Source of the DNA: Cercis canadensis | Taxonomy: Eukaryota > Streptophyta > Magnoliopsida > Fabales > Fabaceae | Assembly (NCBI GenBank): GCA_003255065.1 | Contig: QAOA01006460.1 | Span: 129,503 to 193,502 of the forward strand | Reading direction: 5' to 3' | DNA length: 64,000 bases | Shown here: one piece after another, positions 21,967 to 33,839 of the stretch | Numbering within the stretch: position 1 is the stretch's first letter | How the letters are laid out: each line of letters starts with the position of its first letter | Notes under the pieces: model-generated | The model's input: only the letters and a program-made list of their open reading frames with translations | Database searches by the model: none | Told to the model about the DNA's origin: nothing | Translations under genes and position numbers: made by a program

Positions 21967-24900
21967 TTGAAACTGCCAATGATGATAAAACAGCAACCCA
22001 CCTACTACCACTCTGGTTTATTGTCCCTCTTACTCTTTCACTCTCACTGCATTCTGGGTTTCTCTGCAAAATTTCCCTTGTTCATTCCCCACCCACAATT
22101 TCTAATACTACATTGTACCATACCCAATTCCTTGTTCTTCAGATTTCTTAGTTCCTTAGCCCGAAATCTTTCTGAACTGTGGAAAAGGGAGGAATTTTAC
22201 TGAGATTTTTTTTTCAAATTTTTTTTTCTTGGGTTTGTGTACTGTTCATCATTGTTCGTTGTTGTTCAATTATGCCTTACATGCTTCATTATTCAACTGA
22301 GCTGCGTGTCAATTAAGAGGTAAGCTTGCATCAATATCTTTCCTTTTTTGTTAGAAATGTGCAGCAAATGATTTATGAATAATTGTTCTGTTTGCATTAT
22401 GATAGTTGAACTCATAGCTCATGTGATGGCTTAATTGTAGTTAGTTGACCGACCCAATAATCACTTCATTTTTTTCAATTTTTTTTTTGACTTGAGATTT
22501 GTAATTATTGAAAGAAAAAGGTGATATTCTGACTGCATTGTTGACAGAGAACTCGTTGGAGTCTCCCTTTTGTATTTCTCTCTTTTTCTTACACAATACT
22601 AGTATAGTAAAATGACATACCACTAACTATACTATTTATGCAAGTAAAGGTCGGTTACCATTTCCTTAAACCGACAAAACAGCTCAGAAATAGCTAATAA
22701 TAATAATAACTGTTATAGATAAGTTTAATAGTTGTAGACACTTAAGCATGAGCTGTCCATTTCCTTAATAGTTAAGCTTTGCCTTCAACGTTTTGTCAGA
22801 TCATCAAAGGTTGCTCCTGTTCAGAAGCCATCCATACCCTCAGCCAAGCCTAATTTCTATTGTGGTACTCAAGTGAGTATTCCTTTTACCCCCAGTATTT
22901 GATTGGATTTTGGCAATTATTGATTTAGTAGTGGTAAGTCATAACCCCAATCCTGAGTTTTGGGCATGTATATCTATTTACATGTAGACAGAAATAGGAA
23001 ATTACAAAAATACTAAGAATATGTGGAAAGTCTGAAATAACCTAGCATATAAACATAACTCTCAACAGTAACCATCATATGCTCTAGTTTTCCTATCTTT
23101 TACTGTTTTTCTGTATTTGGCTCTCCTCTCCTAGAGGACATTCATCATTATATACTTCCTGTGTACATGGATTCACCCTTCAAAAATTTTTCATCTATAT
23201 TACTAGGTGATAAAATATTAGTGTTTTCCTTTTTTAGTTTAGTATCCATATATGTTTCTCATGATTCTCTCACTCTTCTTTGTTTAAGGCAGGATCTAAA
23301 TTCTGCTCATCAAAGTTTTGCACGTTTGCATAGTGGATTCTTTGGAATACCACACATGTTTTCAATTGTTCAACTTCTGGGATCCAGATCATTACCTTGG
23401 CTCATCTGAGCCCTTCTAGATAACATATCAAACAAGGTATGCCATTCTTTGCTATATAGTGAATCCATCGGTTACATGATACTGTCTGGCTTATCTGTGG
23501 AAAAGCTCCGGACCTTAATAAAATAAAATAAAATAAAGCATATATATTAACTTTGGTGGACCATAGAAATTTGTATAAATTAATTAAAATAATCCCTGTC
23601 TTTTGTCCCTTCTTGCTTTTGTTGTGAACTTTTACTTATGAAAAGAATATTAAACATGATAACCCATTTCATGCATATTTGAGACATCCCACACTATCTA
23701 TTGCAACAGGTTATAAAAGGTAAACTTGTTTCGAAAACTGGTGTATCTATTTTGTATTTACATGTGAAAATGACTCAGAAGCAACGTGAGTAGCTAGTGG
23801 CAAAAGTAATGCACAGGACAGGTCCATCACAAAAGTAGTATACCCTCTTTTAGAACATTCTAGTGTACTCCTTATTCATTCACTAGGACTTCACTAAAAA
23901 GTTGTTCATTATTTTAGTTATATTCTGCAACTAAAGGTTTATTATGGATTGCCATTTATACATTTATAGATGGATACAGTGTCTGCATCCTTGTGTATTA
24001 TAGATATCATAAGATTAAACTTAGCCATAGTTCACTAACGGTGTAACGGGTGCTATTTTCAGATAACTATGCTTGAACCAATGATCAAAGGATTGCAAGA
24101 ATCATTGCCAAAGTCAATTGGACTTTTGCCTTTCGATGGAGGTGTGACAGATACATGATGGCATTCTTTTGGTTTTTATTTTTTGTGGAGAGGGTAGGGG
24201 TCCTTTTTCCCTTTCCTTCTGATGCATATCCATGACAAGTGATTAAAATGTCAAAGAAATAACTGTCAAACTTATTCTGTCTTTTCATTTGATTATTTCT
24301 ACACAGGTTGTGTGAGACTTGTTAAAGAACATCTGAACTGGGGGACAAAATCCGAGCTCAAAGCAGAGGTTCTTTGTGGCATAAAAGAGACGTTAGTATA
24401 TAATATATTCCTAGTTTCTGTTTCCTTTTTCCTCACTATTAGTTTTTCTTGAAATTTATGTTTCCAAAACCTTGCAGTTCTTTGTGCTTATTTGGAAGGT
24501 GATCTTTGTAGGATAAAAGCTTCAGTTTTTCTAGGTAGTCTTGTGCCATTGATTGCATTGCTTGTTTGGGATGCAATTACACTGAGTTCTTCAAGGAGTA
24601 GCTTAAAAATCTATCTTGGTAGTCTCCTTCAAAACTGAAAATGAAGGTAGAATTTGTACCTTCAATATCTTGGTTAATATTTTTCATTTTTTCTTCTTAA
24701 TAAAACACAAGCAGACATGCAAAAATGAGGAACACAGTTAACACCATTTGTATGTTTACTTTAGTGACATAGCTTTTTGGACAGGGAAATTGGTGGGGAA
24801 GGAATAAAACAAATGTCATGGCTATGAAAATGGTTGTTGCACCTTCTCTGTTTGTCTCAACATTTCCAGATGCATTGTTTGCTGCAACAAATGTTGATGT

Positions 24901-25221
24901 AAGAAGATTCTGTCATTAAACAATGCTTGAAGGGAAAGGGCTTTGAAAATAAGAATATTTTTATAAATCACAGAACAAATTTTAATTCTCCTTTGTTCTG
25001 ACACTGATGCTTTATTATGTGAACTAGGGGGCTACTGTATGACAGTACTCTATGGAGTTCTTCCACCAGCAATGGCGTGGACGATGCACAAGAGGGACTG
25101 CGAGTTTACTGATCAGAAGGCATTGTCAAATGCTAGGCTAGTACTAATTGTGGTTGGATTATTTGCATGTGGCATAGTGATTGAGAAAATCCTGCAAGAT
25201 ATACTAGCATTGCACTCATAA
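21967..25221 (+). pseudogene. Tyrosine/tryptophan permease-family pseudogene (plastid type), interrupted by a PIR121 fragment
   Basis: The 3' part is clear. An exon at 24478 to about 24600 reads LCAYLEGDLCRIKASVFLG and then PLIALLVWDAITLSSS. An exon at 24785-24898 reads WWGRNKTNVMAMKMVVAPSL and TFPDALFAATNVD, lacking one Thr of the usual STTFPD. The last exon, 25028-25221, reads YCMTVLYGVLPPAMAW and ends in TAA after a final membrane helix (LIVVGLFACGIVIEKIL). These match the C-terminal third of plant tyrosine-specific transport proteins. An open frame at 21967-22203 (MMIKQQPTYYHSG..., Ser/Phe/Leu-rich) could be its transit-peptide exon, but this is weak. Most transmembrane exons are missing and a foreign fragment (22800-24392) sits in between, so it is dead. 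Confidence 0.72.
22800..24392 (+). pseudogene. PIR121/SRA1 (CYFIP, SCAR/WAVE complex) gene fragment with introns kept
   Basis: Four exons with matching splice sites: 22800-22872 (ends KPNFYCGTQ), 23293-23436 (DLNSAHQSFARLHSGFFGIP, HMFSIVQLLGSRSLPWLI, then a TGA in place of Arg, then ALLDNISNK), 24063-24141 (MIKGLQESLPKSIGLLPFDG) and 24307-24392 (VRLVKEHLNWGTKSELKAEV). The parent protein is a subunit of the complex that activates ARP2/3 actin nucleation. Retained introns show a genomic-DNA origin, not a processed cDNA. Only about 125 of some 1280 residues are present and a stop interrupts them. Confidence 0.8.
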
Positions 25222-25587
25222 ATACCTTTCTCTTGTGTTATCAAGTCTCAAATTCTGTAAAGAACTGTCAATAGTCCATAATGTATATTTATTCTTTAAA
25301 GGAGAAGCAACTTTTGAAGTAGATATTTATACCACAGATATAAATAACAGAGATTTGTCCAGTTGATTATTGTTAGTGAATGAGGCAAGGGATGCAGAAC
25401 TTATTCTTTAAAGAATAGTACATTTCAGCTGGTAGCAAAAGTAAGCAAAAAAATCCAAATATGAGGCTCTGGCATTAGTCCAAAGCCTAGTTATTTTCTT
25501 CAGGCTCTGCATGGAGGGGACTATTTTCATGGCTTTTAGCTTAGTTCTTAAATTAACCAAGAAAAACTGTCCTCGCTTCATACCCAT

Positions 25588-25700
25588 AATAACTAAAGCC
25601 AGATTAATGACAATAAATATCAAAATCCATAACTAAAGCCAGATTAATGACAATAAATATCAAAATCCATAACTAAAGCCAGATTAATGACAATAAATAT
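25588..25700. repeat. 40-bp tandem repeat, 2.8 copies
   Basis: A unit beginning ATAACTAAAGCCAGATTAAT occurs at 25588, 25628 and 25668, the first two of 40 bp and the third partial (about 33 bp). Copies appear identical, so the expansion is recent or the array is homogenised. Confidence 0.9.
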
Positions 25701-25866
25701 TCAGTGGAAGTGTATATATCAAAATCCATAAGTTTTGGCACGACTCAATTATGGAAATGCATTAACTCTCCATAATATTTACGTATACCAACAGCTATAT
25801 TGATCCTAAACGCAACTATCTTCTGGAAATACCACAACACAGATTTAATTACGATGATTCATCAAT

Positions 25867-27724
25867 TTAGTCTTCTTTGTCTCCAGCTTTATACTCTCTG
25901 CTTTCAGCCTCAGAGACAGAGCTGCTAGCATGATCAACCTGGTCTTGATTCGGTACTCGATGATATTCATCGCCGCCTTTATTGAAGGACTGAATAAGCA
26001 TCATAACTGCGACCACAAAAACAAAGATGTATACAATTCTGATGTCAAAAGTTGAATAGAGAACTTGCAGCAGAGACGGGCCACTAATTCTTTTCTTTAT
26101 GGTTCTTCCTTCCCTATATCCTTCTGGTAATCTTCAAATTTGAGTTGCCTAATCCTCCCCATCAATGCTTTCTGAACCAGTAACCTAAAGGGGGAAAAAA
26201 AAAAGTATAAGCTTACCATATGTGGAAATTTCAGCGCAAAAAATAAACATCAAGCAGTTGAATGGAAAAGATTGGATATAAACAACTCATGTACTCGTTT
26301 TCTATGATACGGAGGTTAAATAATGGAAACGGCAAAATGGAATGTCCAATAATGCAGTGCATTAATGAAGGGGTAAAAGGAGATTATGAAACTTCCACTT
26401 GAAAGAATGACAGTTACAATGGACAATGCATTTTAATCCTGGACAACTGATATGCATCGTTTATCAGTAGCATTCAATGTGTGGGAAGCATTTTCTAACA
26501 CAACTGCATCAATATTGGAACCGGCCAAGACATAACAATGAAGATTCATACATTGAGATATGACAAAAGCAGCAAATGAAAAGAGAAGAAATAGCCAAAT
26601 AGGCACTGTTGACATTGTCAATTTGTCATTAAATGTTCACATGAGAAATAGACCAATTAAATCCTTAAAAGGGGAAAAACACAAGATGCAGTGCAGAGGT
26701 TCAGTGTCAAATGGTTGAAGAAAAGTCTACCTTCACTCATCCCAAATAGGTTATGTACAATAATATCAAGCAAGTCAGGAAGATTGAAACACTTCTCATA
26801 CCTATGGATATGTCCATACTGGGAATCCCAATCCAGTAGACAAGCCTTGACCCTAAATATTTGTGGTCAACAGAAGGAATCATCAAGTTTTCTTTCAACA
26901 AAAATAAGAAGTGCAACATGCCACCAAGTATTTTATCTATTCAGTCCTATCTAGAGCTATATTATCCACCACCAGCTACTATCTTCTTGTATCATGATAA
27001 CATGCAATTAGTTTTTTTTTAGGGGGGGGGGGGGGGGGGGNGGGGGGGGCTAAGAATTTGGCATCTTTGCTCTTGGTGATTCACATCCTAGAATCATCCC
27101 ATTTTCTTAAAATGGCTTGTGCGTTCCAGTCAATAGATATTTAAGTGCCTATATGGGTTAACTATATGACTTCAGGATCAAGTATCGTAATGAAACAAAA
27201 TACAACTGATGGTCAGAGGGAAATCAGATTCATAGGTTAATTATGTTGCGATGTGGGCTTTTTCTTTTTCTCCATCTCACAAATATACAAATGCATATAC
27301 CTATGATAAATGTAAACTTGAGATTATGCATGTAAATATGACAAATGGAAACCAGGTATCATTAAGAGAACTAAAACTAGTAAAAACTGAAAGAATCTTT
27401 TTAAGATAAAAAACATAAACTTACTAAAAGGTAATCATCACTTCCATCCCAAATTATCATTTTTGGTAGTTTAGTTCCAATGTGAAATTTCTCAGCAAAC
27501 TCTTCAAACTGTTTAACCTCGACATAACCAATTATTAAGTCATGATTTGCAGATGCAGCAGCCTTCAATAACTTAATCAGCTCCTTTGATCTTTCTTCAT
27601 CTTCATCCTCCACAATTGTCATAATAATTTTCCTGCCATCACTTGTCATCAACTTCAGTGTATCACGGTATAGGCGTAGCTAAAGGAAGCAGGTTTTGTT
27701 TTACAAAATCTTCCAAAAATTCCT
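25867..27724 (-). pseudogene. Protein disulfide isomerase-like 5-2 (PDIL5-2) pseudogene, two exons
   Basis: The upstream exon (27425-27724) encodes EEFLEDFVKQNLLPLATPI, then after a one-base frameshift RDTLKLMTSDGRKIIMTIVE, LIKLLKAAASANHDLIIGYV and KLPKMIIWDGSDDYLL. The last exon (25867-26184) encodes TGSESIDGED, stop, ATQI, stop, GYREGRTIKKRISGPSLLQV, a membrane anchor (YIFVFVVAVMMLIQSF) and an acidic tail ending in EYKAGDKED. Such proteins are ER membrane-anchored thioredoxin-fold proteins; the thioredoxin domain with the CxxC lies further upstream and is absent. Two stops, one frameshift and missing 5' exons make it a pseudogene. Confidence 0.82.
26185..27424. other. Pseudogene intron with poly(G)/N tract
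   Basis: It lies between the two PDIL-like exons. It contains a T9-A-G30+ run with one N (27041). No other feature recognised. Confidence 0.35.
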
Positions 27725-27748
27725 CTGCGTAGTAAAACAATACCATTA

Positions 27749-27965
27749 GGTGGTGTTTGGTATAGAGAATCCTCCTTCCTAGGAATAGGATTCCTAGGAA
27801 TGAGATTACTAGGAAAGTTGATATTCCCATGTTTGATTATCACTTAACTTTCCTGGGAATATTATGGTGTATTCCCAACAAAATTGTATTCCCATGTTTG
27901 GTTCAAGTAGAATATACCCAGGAATGCTATCAATTTTTCCAAAAATAAATTGAAATAAAAGAAAA
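27749..27965 (+). repeat. Transposon-like repeat GGTGGTGTTTGGTA, copy 1
   Basis: Preceded by TTA, it begins GGTGGTGTTTGGTATAGAG and runs about 215 bp. It closely matches copies at 32257 and 33176 in the same orientation. The start and TTA/TAA context suggest a PIF/Harbinger-like terminus. The opposite terminus was not found. Confidence 0.5.
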
Positions 27966-28150
27966 TAAGTAAAATAACACAACATATATCCATGGGAGCA
28001 ATAAAACTTTCAGCTTTATAAATAATTTCAAAATATAGAAGATACATATTAATTACTACATTTATACTATCACTAATACACTATCCAAAAAATTTCAAAA
28101 TCCTACTAAACCAGCTGAATATTAAACAAAGTTTCCTGAGAATTAAAGAA

Positions 28151-28373
28151 ACCTGGTTGGGTGTAGATATTGGAAGAGCAAGATGAGCAAGGCCAAAGTC
28201 AGCAACATGAGCTTCAAAGGATTTGGTAAGAAGAATATTTGATGCCTTGATATTTCCATGGGAGTTACTAGGACCCTGTGAGTGTAGGTATGCAATCCCA
28301 CGTGCAGCACCAAGGGCAATACATGACCTTGTTTCCCAATTTAGTGGAGTCCTTCCAGCTGGACTAGTTCCTA
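28151..28373 (-). pseudogene. LRR receptor-like kinase fragment (RLK902/RKL1-like)
   Basis: The minus strand has an open stretch of about 74 codons: [60 protein letters not shown], then STPN. This is the centre of the kinase domain. The HG(N)IK catalytic loop lacks the usual HRD, and DFG is present, as in the atypical LRR-kinase group with RKL1. It is flanked by unrelated DNA on both sides. Confidence 0.8.
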
Positions 28374-29317
28374 TAACATGAAATCAGAAAGATAAATAAG
28401 CAAGCAATATCAAATTTTGTATTTGATCGTCTTACACCCACATTACAATCTTTTGGCTTTGTATTTCTCAACTCCATTCTTAACTTAGTTGCATATTAGT
28501 TCACCTAAAAGTTGCTATCTGAACAGAAATACTGGTCATTGCACCCAGCTTCAGAGTCAAAACTAATGCAAATGCACAGTGAGGGTGGAAGAGAGAATGC
28601 AGAACACAAGTTAAGTCAAGACAACAATTCTTACCCCTAAGACAACTTGGAAATTATCCATTGATGTTTATCAAAATCTAAACTTCAACACAAATGCTTT
28701 ACTTAGAAACATATTGAAAAATTCTAAAACATAATATTCTCAACATTACTTCAAAAGAATTTCAAATATTAAAACGTCAAGCACAATCCTGAGAGGAAGT
28801 ATTTATGGATATTACATTGAAGTTTAGAACATGGAAAACCAGCAAAGAAGTCCAGTCACCACAGAACAGGCAAAAACTTTAGGTTTACAAGAAAATGCTT
28901 TAGATATATCTATGCTATGCAAACAATCGAAAATCAGAATTATGATCCTATTCCCAATTGAAACAACAGTGTCAATGAAATAGAGAAGAGAAAAGAAGGC
29001 TGACTATTACCACTTTCACAAATGTTCCTGTAATAACAAGTTTCAAAGTAAGAATATAATCAAGCAAAGTGAAACCAAAAAGAAAAGAAGACAGTGCACA
29101 AGATCTTGTCCAAAATTAGGCAAAACTTTAGACCAAGATTCATACAAGAACCACAGGGTTCAAACTGAGCTTATATGGCTGGGTATTACATGGTAAGTCC
29201 TAAAAGCTTTTACTTTCAGATCCTTTCTCAGATAAAACTCTTCTCCTGTAAATGTAAGCTATGCATCAGCAACAACTATTAAGAGGCCAAACTTTAATGT
29301 TTTATTGCAGAATTTTG
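28374..29317. other. Nothing recognised
   Basis: AT-rich sequence with no coding similarity that I can name on either strand. Confidence 0.3.
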
Positions 29318-29498
29318 ATTGGAAACAGCCATTACCCACATCCAAGCCAATCAGAGTATGCTTCAGTTTAGAGTGGTCCATTTCCCTGTGCACCTCAAAG
29401 AGTTGCTCTACGTCCACTTTTACACATTTTGGTACCACAATTGCTGGAGGTTTCATATTGTATAAACCACATGTTGCAATGTACATTGGCAGTCCCCC
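29318..29498 (-). pseudogene. Unidentified exon-like fragment
   Basis: On the minus strand an open frame bounded by AG and GT sites reads GGLPMYIATCGLYNMKPP, AIVVPKCVKVDVEQLFEVHR, EMDHSKLKHTLIGLDVG. Composition and the splice-like edges resemble a real plant exon, but I do not recognise the family. It sits among other gene fragments on the same strand (PDIL-like, receptor kinase). Confidence 0.4.
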
Positions 29499-31460
29499 CT
29501 ATCAATAGCAAATATATGTCATGAAAAAGTTACCCAAAGATAATAGCAATAGCAACCAAAAACAAACCATACCATGATGATCTTTCTAACTCCTAGAACA
29601 AAGGTTCTTAATTTAAAATTATAAAAATAGAAAAGGAAAGAGCATAGACATACAAGGGCTTCACAGTCCAAAGAATAATTAATCATTTTAACATACATGA
29701 CATTTAATTGAAAATAAACAAATTTAACTACATAATTCTGGAGAGTTTCAAAAGATAACCCAAAAAAATTAACAGTCATAGTTGCCAATTGCTAGAGGTC
29801 ATCCCAGAAACCAGCTGCAATAATCAAACATTGACCTTCTATAAAGCTGATTTGTCTTCTGGACCAAACTAATGACTCAACCATGATAGATTCCAAGACT
29901 GATCACATGAATTTATGCAAAATTCTACAACTGGGCCGGCTCACAAGATTGATATGATATCCACAAAGAAGCATGTTAAGACATACAAACATCTATGAAT
30001 CAATACTAATTAAGGAGTCGAACATACCACAAAGTCACAAACCTTGAGGCTTGAATTCACTATTAATACTTGTAGTTCTAAATTATTTACATGAGAAGTA
30101 AAAATTGTAGTTCCTTATTAATAGAATTTAATATTAAAGAAGTTTACAACCTTGACTTCTATGTTTTAGCTACAACTGCACCTATTCCTATAACAATTCA
30201 TTTTTTTTTACTCAAATGAACCATGAACGACTATCATGGCACAAACCAAGTTTTACAAGCAGGTGGACTCTGCCTATTCTTAACAAATACTATAACTTGG
30301 TACTCAGTCATATCAATAAGTGCATCTTTCAGGAAAAAGAAGAAACAGATCTGGATGCCATAACGTGATACATAAAGAAAGAACAACAAGCCTTTGGTAC
30401 TGAATTTTTTTCTGGTTGATAATGCATAAGATTTCAGAAGCAAAACTTCAATTGTGATATTAAGTAAATAATAATACCATTAATAAAAAAAATTAAAAAA
30501 GAAATGTTCAAATTGTATGCCCGCAGGACTGTTGAGTTTAGGTTGAACTACCATAGAGTTGAACTTGCATAACAAACCTTTGTCTTGAATCAACTACAGT
30601 ACTGAAGTAGGAATTCCTCAAAACGCAGAGAAGCAAGCATAGCTTAAAACATTAAGCCAGAGACTTAGGCCCATACCAACCTCAATAATTTAATAGTTCA
30701 ACTAGTAAGAAAATTGACAAACTTACAACTACATCTATGAAATGTCAGAACATTAAAGGCCCAATTATGAAATCTTACATTGACATGTCCAATGAAAGGA
30801 AAAAACAGTTCTGCTGTAAGTTCTAAAGCTACCATGCCTAATAAGAGTTGATCCTTCTCATATTACAGGAAAGAAAGTATGAGAGAAAATATAACAATCC
30901 GCAGCAACGTCATTTGCCTGAATTGCCTGCAACCATTTTCATGGCTCAAATTTGGCTCACTCAACAAAAATCGAAATCTTTTGAACAAATATAAAGAAAA
31001 AACTTAGGTGCTGGAAAATAGAAAAACACACCCCAAATTCAATGGGTGCCAGAAAAAATTGACAGAAAACTAACCTGCATAGAGTAACAACAGAAAGACC
31101 CCAACGTTCCTGATAGTCGAACCTTGAGCCCTTGCAGATCAATTTATCGAACTCTAAACTGAATTCTCACTGATTCACGAATTGATTGAACTGGCCCAAC
31201 TGTGTTGTTATTGCTCTTCAAAAAAGTGAGGAAATAACAGATTAGAACTAAAATGGCAAACAATCAGCAACCAACAGTGAAGCAGAGTGAGAGGAGATGG
31301 TAGAGAGTAGACGGTGGCAGAGAGAGGGGAATGGGGTTTCTTTGTATTTTTCATTACTTATTGGGTTAAATTTACAAAGTGTATTTAGACTAGGACTTTC
31401 GGTTGCCATTAAATTAATTCAACGGTGGAGATTGCAATATTTGTCTTTGATAATTTAGAT
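29499..31460. other. Nothing clearly recognised
   Basis: AT-rich. About 31270-31330 (minus strand C/T-rich) resembles the 5' leader of a lost minus-strand gene. A short open frame at 30234-30443 (minus) was not identified. Confidence 0.3.
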
Positions 31461-31469
31461 GTTTGTCAC

Positions 31470-31750
31470 ATTAGATGTAGTATGACATACTTACATAGTA
31501 TCATAGAATCCCCGATATAATAATTATATGGAGGTTTCTTAGATACTTTTAGTATTTATGTAGTATGTCATACTACATAGAAATAACCAATAAATGAATG
31601 ACATGTGTACAAATTAACTATTTTTAAGTTTGTTTAAAAAATTAAATAAATTATATTTTATATATAATAAAATATGAAAATTATGTATATTTGACACGTC
31701 AGTGTAGTATGACATACTTACGTAGTATCATAGAATCCCCGTAATTATAT
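31470..31750. repeat. Direct repeat pair with an inverted copy between
   Basis: A block of about 40 bp containing GTAGTATGACATACTTAC and ATAGAATCCCCG occurs at about 31472-31513 and again at about 31706-31746. Between them, about 31557-31580 carries GTAGTATGTCATACTAC, itself a near-perfect palindrome. Likely remains of a small DNA transposon. Confidence 0.55.
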
Positions 31751-32256
31751 ATATAAATTTAATAATTACATAATACTTATAAATATTTTAATTATTTTTT
31801 ATTATTTGGTCCTACATGCTAAGCTCCTTTGACAAGTACAAGTTTGAGTACCACCTGATTTGCTCATTTTATTTTTATTTTTAAAAATACTTTTCCAATT
31901 TTTTTTCTCCCAAAAATTTGGCTTTAGAAAGTGAATTCCAAAGTAAGAATAGCAGGTTGGGTCTATGAAAATTATAAATTTGGCCAGTAAAAATTTAGAA
32001 ATTAATTTCTATCCTCTTCTCATTTTTGGAGAGAACAGTAGGAGTGTAAGTCATACTAAAAAAATAGGTCAAATCGAACCGAACCGAGTCAAATCAAGAG
32101 AGCCGGTCTGGTTCTCAATTTGTATTTCTGAAAAATTAATGGGGTTGATTCGGTTCTCAATTTCAATGAAAAAAATTGATAATAAACTCAATTGAACTGA
32201 GTAACAAGAAACAAAGTTGTTTTGATAAATAAGGGTAGGCCTTCTGAAATCCCTAA
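31751..32256. other. Nothing recognised
   Basis: AT-rich spacer ending at a TAA that borders the repeat starting at 32257. Confidence 0.3.
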
Positions 32257-33175
32257 GGTGGTGTTTGGTATGGAGAATCTTTTATTCTCAACTATACTAC
32301 TTTCCTGAGAATCTTATTCCCAGGAATGATACATTCCCAACAAAATTTTATTCTTATGTTTGGTTCAATTAGAATATACCTAGGAATGCTATCAATTTTT
32401 CCAAAAATACCTTGCGCTTCCAGTCTTTGCTGCTCTGCCCAGAAAGAAACCCTTCCCTTGGTCTCGTTTTTCTCCAAAACCCATTGGAACCAAAATCCAA
32501 ACAAGCAAAATTGAATGTCCATGGAGGAAGAACATATAGAACCATCAAAGGATGGCTCGGACCTTTGCCAAGAGCTCATGGAACGTTACGGCAACTCTAC
32601 TGCACCGCCACCTTCTCACCACCGCTGTCGCCATACTGTTAATTCTCTAGGAGAAAAAATTTCAGCACTCTTGTCTTTCATGGCTATTGACCTTCCTCTG
32701 CTTCCACCAGGAGAAAAAATTTAAGATTTTTTCTCAAAGTATCAAAGTCAGAACGACCACAAGCATCAACTCAGGTTTTTTAGACCAAAAATCCAAAACG
32801 ACTAAATCTGAATCGAGTGGGATTTACCCTTCAAGCACTAGCTGAGACTAAGAGAAGAAAACCCGAATATCAAGAGCTTCCATGCTGTTTGCACTTATGG
32901 GTTTCAGATTCCGAGGTAGAGAGAGAAAGCTCCAAAATGCCTCCAATGGATATTGACACGAGAGGATGAGGGGTTGTGTGTTAAGGAGACGGAGAAGATT
33001 GGTAGAGGGATTAATCTAGCGTCTGCCTTCAGGAAGCTCGATGTCGATGGTGGTGTCGCACAGAGAAGGAGAATGAGGGGGAATGAAGAAGGGTAAATAA
33101 TGAAAAAAAAAAATTCATTCCCAAGAAAGTTGTATTCCTACCTCAAGAAGTGGGAAAGTTTAATTTTCACTTTCA
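32257..33175 (+). mobile_element. Transposon-like repeat copy 2 with a possible captured gene fragment
   Basis: It starts TAA|GGTGGTGTTTGGTATGG and shares about 160 bp with the copies at 27749 and 33176, plus a further block ('cttccagtctttgctgct') with the latter. It ends where copy 3 starts. Between these edges lies GC-richer, coding-like sequence (32515-32724). Confidence 0.45.
32515..32724 (+). pseudogene. Possible RRP12-like N-terminal fragment
   Basis: A 69-codon open frame contains EPSKDGSDLCQELMERYGNS and ALLSFMAIDLPLLPPGEKI. Both resemble, from memory of the family, the N terminus of plant RRP12-like proteins (HEAT-repeat ribosome biogenesis factors), with the segment between deleted. 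It lies inside a transposon-like repeat, so capture is likely. Identity is tentative. Confidence 0.35.
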
Positions 33176-33400
33176 GGTGGTGTTTGGTATAGAGAATCCT
33201 ATTTCTTGGGAATCCTTACTTTCTTAGGAATCCTATTCCTAGGAATGAGATTACTAGGAAAGTTGATATTCTCATATTTGGTTGTCACTTAACTTTCCTA
33301 GGAATATTATGGTGCATTCCCAATAAAATTGTATTCTCATATTTGGTTCAAGTAGAATATACCTAGGAATGCTATCAATGTTTTCAAAAATATCATGGAC
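33176..33400 (+). repeat. Transposon-like repeat GGTGGTGTTTGGTA, copy 3
   Basis: Very similar to copy 1 (27749) over about 200 bp, including 'ggaatgagattactaggaaa' and 'ttcaagtagaatata'. It extends into a block shared with copy 2. Confidence 0.55.
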
Positions 33401-33839
33401 TTCCAGTCTTCGCTGCTTTGCCCAGACACTGTCCATGATAGTTCATAGGCTTGAGAGTCCGAGGGAAGAAGGAAAGAAACCCAATTGTTCATTGTTCTTC
33501 TTGTTCAAAGAAACCCCAATTTTTCCCTGATTTTGATTGAATTGAATCTCGAGATTTCAAACCCCAATTACATGAAGTTAAGCTTCTCACTTGTTCTCTC
33601 GTACTTTTCTTCTTATGAACATGACAGTGCTTCAATTTCCTTTTGAATAATCCTAATTGATTACCCAAAATATCTAATTAAAATTTTTTCTTCATCCAAA
33701 AAAAAAAAAACCAACCAAACTGGATTAAACAAAATTATCCCAAAACAAACAAAAAAAACCATCAAAAACAAATTTTGAGGCAACAACTATGAATAATCAA
33801 TAAAATAAGCACCTGGGTGGAGACGAGAATTTGATAATT

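Noticed and set aside
30234..30443. 69-residue minus-strand open frame (EYQVIVFVKNRQ) as a helicase exon
   Set aside because: Only a vague likeness to a helicase strand, with no adjoining helicase motifs.
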